Source: Mangifera indica (Eukaryota; Streptophyta; Magnoliopsida; Sapindales; Anacardiaceae). From it: a stretch of 64,000 nt of DNA. Under the pieces are notes generated by a model, which was given only the letters and a program-made list of their open reading frames with translations, was not told the DNA's origin and did not search any database. Shown piece after piece: positions 48,604-60,180 of this stretch. Location: assembly GCF_011075055.1 (NCBI RefSeq), contig NC_058140.1:18973945-19037944 (forward strand), in the 5' to 3' direction. How positions within the stretch are numbered: position 1 is the first letter of the stretch; each line of letters opens with the position of its first letter. Made by a program: the position numbers and the translations under genes.

Positions 48604-51600
48604 TTAGGCATATTCAGAGCTGTACTGGAGATTAAACAGTATGTTCCTACGATTCTCTGTGCCCATTCGAATCTCAAACTTTTTGGCCAGGACATCAACC
48701 TTGTCATCACTTTCATAGTCCATTTCTCGTAAGCATCGCCTTCTAACCTTCTTTAGAGTTTCTTTTGATGGTGAAAATCCAGCAGTTACCTGCCAAACAG
48801 ATACATGTGATTTTAATTCTGTAGACCCCACACAAAATCAAAGAAACAGACATAACACCAGCTTACCATGTCATCAATCACAGCAAGAGCAGCTTTCTGA
48901 TCTCGGTTGATAAGATGGGCCTCAACAAGGAAAGAATATGACATTGCATTGGGTTTAACACCCAAACTTACTAAGTGCTCAAACACCCTTGAAGCCTCAA
49001 ATGTCTGCCATAAAGAAGTGCATGCATTTTCAATTCAAGACTCAGCAAATTAAACTGGGAATTGATATGTTAGTTCAATTTCCACGCAGAGCAAAGAAAT
49101 AGATGAAAATGTATTTGACCCAATTTCCACAAGAGCATACATATGGACTTTCAGGAGATATTATGCCATTTAATCAACCTCAAAACTTAAAATCCTGAAA
49201 TTTTATCATGACTCTAGAAATTTTTTAAAATATAAATAATCATACTTTGAAAATTTATAAAAAATACAATATCTTGGGAGGAGAGGGGAGAATAGTTTCT
49301 CAATGAATTCCCACAAGTTTAAAATAAGTGTGCACACAACTGTACTGGAGGATGCACATTTGAGATCACATGCGTAAATATTTGTGTCAAAGTTAAGAGT
49401 TAGAGCGAGCAAAAAGGCCCAAAGCATATGCACCTTCTTGAGCTTCCCAAATGCATACATTAGAGCATTGTATGAATGAATGTCCGGTGTCAACCCAAAA
49501 GAAGTTCCAATTGCCTCAAAAGTTTGGTAGGCACGGTCAAGGTCCCAAATATTAGCACAACCCAAAATTATACAGTTTAGAGCAGCAACAGATTTGTAAG
49601 GAGGATCTGCCTTGCTCAAATTCTCAAGCTGAAAATACACCTGGGAAAATTTTAACAACGTATAGTTAGAACCAAGCTGCAATACACTAAATAAATGAAA
49701 ATTCTGCTACCTCTACATCATTACTACAAATCAAAAGTGCATAATCTCTTCAAGAGAAATCTAATACAAGCCACTAATTACTATAAATATATCAGATCAC
49801 AAAGTTCAAGAGAACTGTAATAACAGATCTTAACAAAATGTAAGGGATCAAAGTAATGGCAGAAGAAATAGCAACCATCAGTCTCTTTTCTCATTAAAAT
49901 TAATGGCAAATTTTATTTTATATCTACATTTTTTTTTCTCATTAAAATTATGGTTATGATAGAACCTAATATGCATTTTTTTTCTCATTAAAATTGTTGT
50001 TATGATAGAACCTAATATGCAGACCTACAGAAAGAAAAAGATAATACATGATGTTCACCATGTGTAAAACTTAATGCTTGGAAGAACAAAAACCAATGCC
50101 AAAATTACACATATATAAATCTAATAACCAAGAACGAAACAGAAGCAAAATAGTAATAACAACAAATAACAATATTAAAGATTGAGCAGGTGGTTGATAT
50201 TTTGTTTTTGATTCAGAAATATTGTAATTCATATGAATTTGAACTAATTGGTGATTCACCATATGATGGGAAAGTCATAACAATCTGATTCAAGGTCAAA
50301 AAGTATTTTATGCAATACCGAGTCCAATGTCTCAAAACCCTTCTTGGAGCAAGCAACAACCAATGGATTTAATGAGGTAAATGGTGAGAAAAGTTCCTCC
50401 CCTACGTAGTTGTTGGAATTCCCATAGGCAGTCTCAAATTCATGCAAGGTACTAAAAGCCCTTTGAAGATCACCCAATGATGCATGAGCATAAATTTTTC
50501 CAAGATAAGATTCAGGGTTAGGGGCCTTCTTTTGACGCAAAGAGCGTCGTAGGATAGCCCATGATGCATCCAATAGTGTTTGACTGTAGGTCCTTCCTGC
50601 AGTTCCAAGCACTGACACAACCAATCCTTCATCTACAGAAAGCAGAGCAGGGGGCCTTGCATTCTCACCCTGAGCTATCCATTTGGCCATAAATTCCAAG
50701 GCATAAAATGCTAACCTGCTGTTATCTTCTTGAGTTGCAACTTCTGCAATATAATTACACATGATCCAGGTTGGACAGAGTGCTTTGTTTTGATCCATAG
50801 ACTGACAACACCCAGAGGAAAAAGTCATTTTATTAAATATTAATCAAAAAGTGCACCTCCTTTCATGTGATGATTTAAGTACCAAGGAAATCAGTCATGT
50901 ACCTTGCACTTCTCAATGATGGATACCAGAGTATCCAGCCTGCCCTTGGTAACGCAGCTTTGCACACATTCAGCAAACACTTTCATAGACAACATATAAC
51001 CAGATTTCAAGGCCATATCAATGTATTTCAAAGCAGCATCAATCTGGTCTGTTAAAAATAGCATGCCAATGACTAGGTCATATGACTCATCATCAGGCAG
51101 AGATTCTTTCTTACTTTGCAGCATCCTGATTACAATAAAGCAAGGTTGATTCATCAAAATTTAACACAGATGTGAACATTACATGCAGGAGACTGATTCA
51201 AAGACTGAAGAGAAAACCTAGAAAAATTACTGGAATGACAAAATCAATTACATGATTAAACAAACAGCCAAAAAGCAATATGAAATCCCTAATATCAGAT
51301 CAAACCGTGATATAACCTTCTTTAGACCAAAAACTATCCCATCCACAGAGTTGAGGTACAAAATATAAAATCAAAACAGACAATGCATACAGAGATTAGG
51401 ATTCCATGGAAAATTCACCACCGTAATGAGCCATTCTGAAGCTTGAAATTACATGGTTTTATACATTTTATGATTTTAATTTTTACCATCCGAGAGAAGG
51501 GAAGAAATGAACACACTTTCAGGACACATTTACATCAAGCACAATCACCACATCACACTCCCTAGGGCTCCAGAAATTTTCATTTCTTTCCAGGTTCCTT

Positions 51601-52909
51601 TTTCTTTTGATTATTACAATTTTTTTAGTGAAAGTAGTTGATTTTCTGCAGCCCTACATGTTGTTTCAGCCAACCACAGCAAAGTAGTTTATATTTTCAC
51701 CAACCAAAGTCATGTTACAGCATACTATTGCCATTATTAATCTTATCAAAAAGACACAGTAATAGACTAATCTTCACCCTACATACCAACAAACACAACT
51801 ATAAATGAATGTTAACATGAATATCCATATAAAATGCATAAATGAGGGTAAAAAGGGATTCCAAATGGTGTAATTTGTCAGTGACATTCCCTTTTGAAAT
51901 CGAAATAATAATGGTTTTAGATTCCATTTGCAAGGACTCCCATTCTTACATTTTTATCTAAACTTTTTTTTCTTTTTGGTTGAATGCAAATACAAAAAAA
52001 ATAAAAATGAAAGATGGTAATTTGTGCTGATATGGAAACGATTTGCAAGCTATCTTATCAAAATTAATTTATGGATTGTGATTCTGTGATCAAGAAAAAG
52101 AAATTCGTGATTCATATCCTATGTCTTTTAAAACAGATGTTCTCATTCAATTAAACAAGGGAAATAAGAATTCACATCAAACTCATTACAGCAGAGGCCT
52201 TACCATAAAGATACAAACCAATATAAATTCAAATGTAATGTATATATTCAAACATATCAATCAAAATGCAGTGCAAAAAAAAAACACAAGCTAACCGTTG
52301 GAGCAACTTCTCAGCAGCTTCGGTCTCTCTGGCATGGTACATAGCTTTCAAGACCAAATTAAACGACGCTGTGTTAGGCAGAATAGCAAAATCCTCCATC
52401 TGGGCCACTAAATCAAGCAAATCGCCAGCACTAGCGCCCATCATCAGATTAGCCCTCAAGTAATGATTATACAAATTAACATCCGGCTTGTTGGGCTTCC
52501 CATTCTTGTCTAAACTCCGAATCCAAAACTCAAAGAGTTGCTTCATATCTGACCACCTTTGACTCGTCATCCAATCAGCGAAAGTATTCATTAAGGCCCC
52601 CACATCAAGTGTTTGTGATAATACCTGAATGCGTGGAGCGGCCATGTTCTGAAGGAAACCTAAAGGAATAAGGGACTGAGCCACAGAGGCTGAATTGGCA
52701 ACCGGGTTCCGCCAGTTTTCGTTGTATAATGGGCTACCAGTGGCTGGGTTTGGCGGGAGAGGAGATGGCTCAGTTGACTCAACGAGTTGGGGTTGTTGGG
52801 AAAGGAAAGTGAATGTAGAAATGGAGATAGAATTGAGTTTGACATTTGGGTTCAGGGTTTTAGAAAGAAGGGTCTTGGTTCGAGTGAAGATCGACATTTG
52901 AGAAGCCAT
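48604..52909 (-). CDS. Mitochondrial PPR protein, At1g26460 type
   Basis: This is a P-class pentatricopeptide-repeat protein, predicted to act on mitochondrial RNA or the mitoribosome. Six exons give 616 residues: 52296-52909, 50903-51125, 50319-50801, 49434-49640, 48867-49004 and 48604-48789. The start at 52909 (MASQMSIFTRTKTLLSKTL) gives a basic, Ser/Thr-rich mitochondrial presequence. PPR-like helices include PDVNLYNHYLRANLMMG, LPNTASFNLVLKAMY, LTPDIHSYNALMYAFGKL and VKPNAMSYSFLVEAHL. The C-terminus is basic (VRRRCLREMDYE, RMGTENRRNILFN). The length is close to the roughly 630 residues I recall for Arabidopsis At1g26460. Unlike most PPR genes it has introns, which this orthologue group shares. 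TGGGCC and TGGGCT elements lie upstream. Confidence 0.93.
49929..50021. repeat. Tandem duplication of about 46 bp in PPR gene intron 3
   Basis: The unit TTTTCTCATTAAAATT, then GTTATGATAGAACCTAATAT and GCA, occurs twice back-to-back with a few substitutions. A third partial TCTCATTAAAATTA lies at about 49889. Confidence 0.8.
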
Positions 52910-53051
52910 TCATCCAAGTAAAGTGAAGCAGAGTTTAGTTAGGGTTTTGTGTTGTTGAGTTCTCAATCAAGAATAAAAGATTCATTTCATCTCACCCACG
53001 TCCGGTGAGTGGCATATTGGAAATTACGGGAAAACGAAGACTCTGTTTTTT

Positions 53052-53065
53052 TGGGCCATTGGGCT
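53052..53065. promoter_or_regulatory. Paired site-II elements upstream of the PPR gene
   Basis: TGGGCC (53052-53057) and TGGGCT (53060-53065) lie about 145 bases upstream of the PPR start. TGGGCY pairs are known TCP-bound elements in promoters of nuclear genes for mitochondrial proteins. Confidence 0.55.
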
Positions 53066-53139
53066 CCAGCTTCGGCAATAACGAGCTTTCAATGACCCAG
53101 ACCCATTTATTTTACTTACACTGAATGAATTCAAATTGA

Positions 53140-53265
53140 TTTGATTAATCTGTATACATAATTTTATATTAAATTTAATTCAAAATATTTTAATTATATA
53201 ATAATATATTATTTATATACTCATAATTATGTATATATAATTTTATTATAAATTAAATTATACAT
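53140..53265. repeat. AT-rich MITE-like repeat, family 2, copy 4
   Basis: TTATATAATAATATATTATT and GTATATATAATTTTATTAT match the copy at 35815-35970. Confidence 0.4.
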
Positions 53266-53287
53266 TGAAGGATTGAGTTGGTATTGA

Positions 53288-53605
53288 GGCTATGGGTAGA
53301 TTCAAGCCGAGCTCGAGCTCATTTGAATTCGAGCTTAGCTCGGTTCACATATAGTTGAGCTTGAGCTCGTCGAGCTTGTGAAAGTCAAGTTTAAACTCGA
53401 TTTAAATTCGATTCGACTCATTTTTCGTTAATTAAAACAATATCGTTTTAATATATATTGATCAAAATGACGTCGTTTTGTATCAAAATTTTTAATTAAA
53501 AAATCTGACGAGTAGGTCGAGCTTAGCTCGGCTAGGACAGCTTGTTTTGGACCTTTTTGAATTGAGTTGAGTTTGAGTTTGAACTAACTTGATTCAAATC
53601 TAACC
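53288..53605. repeat. Dispersed GAGCTCGAG-rich MITE-like repeat, copy D
   Basis: Starts GGGTAGATTCAAGCCGAGCT and ends TTGATTCAAATCTAACC, giving clear inverted ends (GG-TTAGATTTGAATC on the other strand). The interior alternates GAGCTCGAG, GAGCTTGAGCTCG and AGCTTAGCTCGG words. It is the best preserved copy of the family. Confidence 0.6.
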
Positions 53606-56600
53606 TTAATTGAAGCTTATACGATTTATATGTAGACACAATAATGAATCATGTCATGTCAGATCAAATTTAATATAATTTATTGTATCAAACCTAATCT
53701 AATATGATCTGTTTTACTTATGCGATATATTGTGTCATGACCCATTGATTGGCAAATCTTACAGATTGTTCTAACCCACAAGTATGACAAGACTCATGAA
53801 TCATACTTCTATGGACCTGAAGAGTTTGTCTGACCATTTATTATTTTGTTGGTTCTTGAATTTTAAGACCCCAACAAGAACCATAATTTTGTGAACCATA
53901 CCCTTACCAATCATGCTAAATTTAAAGAGGGATGGCTTACCATTCATTTTGACTCTTTTGATATGTCTAATTTGTAAATAATAGCTGAAGGCCCCATTAT
54001 AAAAAAGAGAGAAAGAAGGGATCTTTATTCTTTGCTTTTGTGATTTGTGGTCCAATCGAAAGCTCCTGATCAAATCAAAGTGAGGCTCCAAGGTACCACA
54101 GAATTTGCCTACGGCACTTCCAATTTCTTTTCTCGGCCCTTTTGGCAAAACTTTTACATTTTACAAAAGGGTTTTTTATATTATGTTTCTTCTTCCATTT
54201 ATTTATCAAATTTTACTTCCATTAATATAAATTACAACCCCACTCCTCTGCCTTTAATCTTCCCTTTTCTTCACCTATTTCTATTTCCAGTCTTTCCCCT
54301 TTCCTTTTTGTTAATGGATAATTCATCTTTCATTGAATCTCGAATATGTACTAATGATATGATTTCTTTCATACAATTTAGAGCCTTTAAATTATGTAAT
54401 AAGGATAAGGGTTTGACTCGCCTCTGATATCTACTATTAAGTTTTATAAATAATATAAAATATGTATAGATAAAATATAAGATCTTTAATATGATTAAAT
54501 TTAATAATAAAATATGATTACATCTATGGTATAACTATTAATTTATACTATAAAGTATGCATGCTTAATATATGTTAAGTTTGTCTCTCTTAGCTTTCTT
54601 TGTGTGTGTCTCGTCACATGCCGTTTTAGTGGTCTATTTATATTTACAAAATTTAACGAATATCAAATTATTCATACTTTAAATATGATTATACAAATGT
54701 CTTCTTATCATAATTAAACTAAAAAAAAAAATTCATAATAATAAAAAAAAAAAATCTTGATTAAAATGAGAAAATAAGTTTCCCTTCAATTCACACAAGA
54801 CTAGTCATTGGCCATATTTGCTTCGGACTCGTTTCTTAAAATAACATTTTTTAAAAAAATATTTCGTGTCATATTCTCTTTATACTGAGTAGAAAACGTT
54901 TAAATTTATTTTTTTCTAATCGACAAGCCATAAATTTGGAATCAATAATAAGAAATATACGTTGGTTTTGTTCTCTCTATATATTGTTTCTCTTGGTACA
55001 CATGTTAGTTATAATGTCACCATTGTGCTTCGCTTGCAATTTTGACAAGGGCTTGAGTGGCCTAATATTTTATGAATAAATACATTAACTTAATGAAGTT
55101 GACATATTATTTGTGCATCCAGCCAATAATAAATGTCACAATCTTCCCCATTATAGGCCAACACTTAATACAGACTTTCAATACAATATATATACAAACA
55201 ACAACCGATGAACATTTCATCAATTCCCCTCACGGTAAAGCACAACAAAACTGTTGTTATTATTATTATTTTTACAAGTTATTTGTTTTCAATTAGAAGA
55301 TACATGGATGAGTGAAAATCATGATGGGCTGGCTGATGGTGGGGTGGTGATGATGCCTTGGAACATAATTATAAGTGGGTTGGAAGGCTGGAACCAAATT
55401 CAGAGGCATTATTATTGAAGCAGCCTGTGCCAGAAAAACAGGGTAAATTGAATTCTTTTATTATTAAATATTTGTCACTGTTACAAGGGGATAGATTTCC
55501 CACCCAGGATTTTACGTGTTTCTAGAGTTATATTAGTAAGTTTCGAAAAATTAAAAATTTTATTCATAAATTAATTAAAATTAAAATTTTATATTAGAGA
55601 TATGAATAAAATTGTATTTTATTAATAATATTAAAAAATATATAAAATTTGTTATATTTCACTTAAAAAATTTAGAAAAAAAGAAATATGATTTTTTAAA
55701 GTTAAAAAATTTTAAATAGGAATAAAGTTATTAATTTTTAAAATTTATAAGAAAAAAATAATAAATTTTAAAATTTTTTAATATTATTTATAAAATAACG
55801 TTTATCCCTATTTCTAATAAAAAAATTTAACAGTAATTTAACTTTGGGTGGAACTTTAAATTTTTTAAACTTTATGTATACGACTTAGAACATTAAAACT
55901 TGGGTGGAGAATAGTCATTTGGCCTTGCTAATTTTGTAAATGTTCAATTATCTAAAATAAGTTAAATTATTTTTTTAATGGACATAACCTATCTTCACTG
56001 CATACATACAGGAATTTCACTATTCAATTAATGGGTGGGGGCTTGCTAGCTTGTAGGGTCAATCTGTCGAATCTATGAACGGTTAGGGTTTAACCAGTAA
56101 GAGTTTATTTAAGATTTCATTTAAGAATAAAAATTTTAATGGGTTTTTTTAAGAATAAAAATCTTCATATGACTTATGGATTTCATAGTTCAAAAAAAAA
56201 AAAAAAAGAATAAAATGATTAGAACTCAAGTATGTATTGTTAGTTTGGTGATGTAGATGAGAAAAAAAGGTAATATACAACAATTGTAAATTGACTAATT
56301 GGTTGCATTGTTAAAACCAAATCAAATCAAATCATGTTAAAACAATATTGATCTCAAATTCTAAATCATTCAAGGCCAACCTTTTGCATTTGGGTATTAC
56401 CCAAATGGGTTAAGTTACGAAAAATGTTTTAGAAGGAATGTCAAAACCAAATAAAAATAAGCTACAAACTTCCCAACAAATCTTGAACTTATCCCCTCTG
56501 CCTCAATAACATGTCAGTTGAGTATTTATACTATTCACTGAATTTAGATGTATTTTCATTCTTTCTTATTGTCTTTTTGTATATACGTATGAGATGTTAA

Positions 56601-57430
56601 CATTAGTACAATGAAGAGTATAACTATAAGATGTGAACTCATCTAAAGGGCCAAGATCAGGAGTCAAAATTTGCATGCTGGGGAGGGTTAAGCTGGCAGC
56701 TGGCTGCCGATTCATGACAAAAGCAAATATTTTGGAAGCAAATTTGATGAAGATGAGGAACCAAATTGGAAAATATAAATAGGAGATAGAATACCAACCT
56801 GTAAAACATGGAAGATTATCGAAAATTGAAATGAAGCACCAAAATGAGATGCTGATATTCCAGAAGAAAAGCTGAAAAAAAGGAAAGAAAGAAAGAATGG
56901 ACAAGAATGGACAAGCATAAGTGACAGCACATTGAGAATGGATAAGCAATGGAGAGTGTTCATGGTAGGGCCCTTAGCTTTACAAAACCAGGCTTAAACT
57001 TAACCCAACCTGGCTCAACTTTTGATCCTCCACATGAGTTTATGACCGTTTGAAACAAAGAACAGAAAATACTCATCAACACACACACATACATGCACAA
57101 TCTGTCAAATAAATGACAAAGCTTTTCACTCTTGCTCTACTTCCGAGAATTCTCTCTCCTTTACCCTTTTGTAAACAACATTAAAAAATAATATTCCCCA
57201 AAAAAATATTAATTATAATGATCTGTTTCTGTTTGTACTAATAAATAATTACTAATAAGCGCCAACAACAGATACAGACACCCACCTTCACCACCCACCG
57301 TCCAATTCTTATACCTCTCTAGAAATCTCCATCTCATCGCATCACTCTTTCTCTCTCTCTGTCTCACATACTCTACCAGCTTTCATCTCAACCTCAACAA
57401 ACTCTCTTAAAGAGTGTTTTGATTTCCCAT

Positions 57431-57431
<1 letters not shown>

Positions 57432-57465
<34 letters not shown>
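57432..57465 (+). repeat. 34-base C homopolymer in the 5' leader of the PDCB-like gene
   Basis: An uninterrupted run of 34 C ends 17 bases before the start codon at 57483. A CT-rich leader precedes it. Confidence 0.9.
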
Positions 57466-57482
57466 ACAATCTTGCATTAATC

Positions 57483-58937
57483 ATGGCTGCTGTAGTGTAT
57501 TTAGTGCTTTTCTTGGCCATGGCTGGCCATTCAAGTGAGCTACTTGATTTTTCTTTTTCCTTTTTTATTCTTACCACCTTTGTTTGATAATCTTAACTCA
57601 GGAAATTTGCTAAGAGGTTTCTCTGTGTTTCCCGCTTTCTCTTGTGCTTTTCTTTCTTTTCTTTTGATGTTATATAATAATTATTCAGACAAAAATCCTA
57701 CTTTACTGAGGCTGTTTTTGCTTTTGTTTCAGGTGCCCTTTATTGTTTATGTAAAGATGGGGTAGCTGATTCAACTCTTCAGAAGGCTATAGATTATGCT
57801 TGTGGATCTGGAGCTGATTGCACACCGATCATCCAAAATGGTGCTTGTTACAATCCCAACACTGTAAAAGATCACTGCAACTATGCTGTTAATAGCTACT
57901 TCCAGAGGAAGAGTCAAGTTAATGGCAGCTGTGATTTTGCAGGCGCTGCCTCAACTAATGCCAACCCTCCTTCCAGTAAGTCCCTTTTTCAAAACCCTCT
58001 ATTTATTTCTTTTACCATCTATTCTCTACTCACTCTTCTTATTCATCCTCTTAATAATTCCCAGATGTTGCATCCAACTGTGTTTACCCTTCAACTGCCA
58101 GGTTTGCTCTCAGCTTTTTACTTGTTTCTGTAATTTTAATTTCATTTCTGTGAATTTGTTCTTTGTATTGTATTCTTTCTTCTTCCCATCTCAAATATTA
58201 CTTTTTTTTTCTACCCTTTGGAAGGATTAATCTCTACTGATAGGGTTTCAGTGTCAAGAATCTGATTCCCAACTCTTATGATTGAGTTTTTGCTTAAGGG
58301 TTTTCTTTTTTGTTAGGTACATAACCACTTTACCATTTCAAGTTTGTATTTTTCTAATTATGTGTGATTCACACAACAAATTTGAACTGCGAAATGGGTT
58401 TTGCTCCCATAAGCGAAATCAATAATTTCAGATAAAAATAACAAATGTTTATAGATCTAATATCTGCATCAATTTCCTTGTCCTCTTAATTCAGTGGCTA
58501 GCGTCATGTTGACAGCTGTGACCTGTAATGATGTTGATATTTCGTTAGCCCTTTGTCCTTTCCCACCATAGATTTTGATTCCCAGATTTCTATCTTCACT
58601 TGACATCTGATATTTTCTTTTTCATCTTGCTGTTTTAATTTATTTTGGGGTTTGTATACTGATTCTGTTGGTGGGTTTGGCTCACTTTTTACGAAGCAGC
58701 ACAGGGACTGGCACCACACCAACCACAACACCAACAACATCAACCACACCTTCACCTACAACAGGCAGTCCAAATGTGTTTGGTGGCACCACAGGGACTC
58801 TCGGCCCGACAGGAAGCGGCACCGGCGGCATCACCGACTCTAGTGCCGGGTCTCGGCTTTCTAAAACCACTCACTGGTTTTTCTCGATGGCTGTGGTTTC
58901 ATCACTAGCAACTGTGGGGTTGAATCTAGTACAGTGA
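57483..58937 (+). CDS. X8 (CBM43) domain GPI-anchored protein, PDCB-like
   Basis: This is a plasmodesmata callose-binding-protein-like protein of 189 residues, predicted to sit on the outer plasma membrane leaflet at cell-wall channels and bind callose. Four exons: 57483-57534, 57733-57975, 58065-58101 and 58700-58937. Residues 1-17 (MAAVVYLVLFLAMAGHS) form a signal peptide. The X8 domain follows (ALYCLCKDGVADSTLQKAID, DYACGSGADCTPI, NGACYNPNTVKDHC, NGSCDFAGAA) with the conserved Cys set. Then come a Thr/Ser/Pro/Gly-rich linker and a hydrophobic tail (WFFSMAVVSSLATVGLNL) for GPI attachment. Exon 4 has a tandem AAG/CAG acceptor (58696 and 58699), so an isoform with one extra residue is possible. 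As I recall, Arabidopsis has an X8 gene (At1g26450) beside the PPR orthologue, matching the order here. Confidence 0.93.
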
Positions 58938-60180
58938 AGCTAAGAGGAAGTGAACTGGGGTTTGATGTGGGTACTAGATTTCGCCACGAATGGATGGGGG
59001 GACAAGCATGTAATTTCACAATGGTCTAGAGGCAAAACCCCAACAGGATTCTTTTTTTACCTATGTGAAAAATTGGGGTATTTGATTCCTCTTGGGTGAT
59101 GTATATGACTGCTATTAGCGGTAGAACTAGAACCTGATCTCTTCGTTTTAGATTTTTCCTTCTGTATATCTAGGGAGAGGCTGTATTTTTTATTTTTTTT
59201 TTGTCTATTTTTGTTTAATGGAATCCCAGCCTATTTGTCCAAGTTCTGATTTACTTTTGGGTTTCTTCTATCTATCTAATTTGAGCAATTTGTTTAAATG
59301 CTGAGCGAGAACCATAACCATTTATTCATTTGATGGACCAATTTTTGACAGAAATTCACGGGAGAATAATTGAGCTTTGACAAACTGCAGAAGTTGAATG
59401 AATTATTCGTTACAAAAATGTATAGAACTTATGGGCTGATTATGACTTGTGAACCACCTACCAGCCATTCTATTAAAATCACTAAACTATTAATCAAAGC
59501 AAATGGGGTGGCATGCACTTAGTAAAACTTGTAATCAAGGCAATTTAATTAATTCGATACCACTTGTTTTTTTAAATTGCTAAAATTCTATTGCATATCA
59601 GTAACAGTAAAAGACACTTTAGCATTCCATAATTTAACATACTATCACAAACAGATTCATGATGTTGAAACTCAATCAAAGGCAACATATTAAATTGGCA
59701 AACCCAATCGAAAGATACCATGGCAGAACTAAGTTATTCATCAAAGAAACAGGTTGAGAAACAGATGAAGGAACTCAGAAGCATTCATCGCTCCAACAAT
59801 TGAAGCATTTGTTTGATCAAGCAAATGAAACTGAATAGAAGCGAGGTAAAACATTCATGTGGGATCAGGATGACAATTGTATGCTTATATAGTGGACCTA
59901 GAACATTTCAGACTGTGACAAGGATTCTTTTGACAAGTACATTTCACTTTAAATGTGCAAGGATTTGAATGAATGGCTGACATCGCCTTTAACTGTATAG
60001 CGGAATGCAAGTGGGACACTGAAGCACAAATTTACAAGATCCAAAAATTCACCCATTTTACAGCAAGCAGTGACTTTAAATTACCACTATTTTATCCATA
60101 CAATGAGCAATCTAAGTAAAATTGGAGAGATAAGTAATTAGACCTTCAATGCTGAGGAACGCATTGAACTCTTTATGTTG
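58938..60180. other. Convergent spacer, PDCB-like / alpha-beta hydrolase
   Basis: This spacer holds the facing 3' UTRs. No further feature is recognised. Confidence 0.55.

Larger units (their letters stand above)
52910..57482. other. Gene-poor region between the PPR gene and the PDCB-like gene
   Basis: No coding sequence is supported. The ORFs at 53801-54427 and 56566-56963 have no recognisable domain. The stretch contains repeat copies at 53140-53265 and 53288-53605, very AT-rich DNA at 55500-55870, and the PDCB promoter and leader from about 57100, with CTCTCT runs and a C run. Confidence 0.5.

Noticed and set aside
56566..56963. Overlapping minus-strand ORFs upstream of the PDCB-like gene
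   Set aside because: The composition is Phe/Ser/Ile-rich low complexity, with no domain and no splice support.
58668..58870. Alternative plus and minus ORFs over exon 4 of the PDCB-like gene
   Set aside because: They are shadows of the Thr/Pro/Gly-rich linker in other frames; the spliced frame with signal peptide and X8 domain explains the locus.
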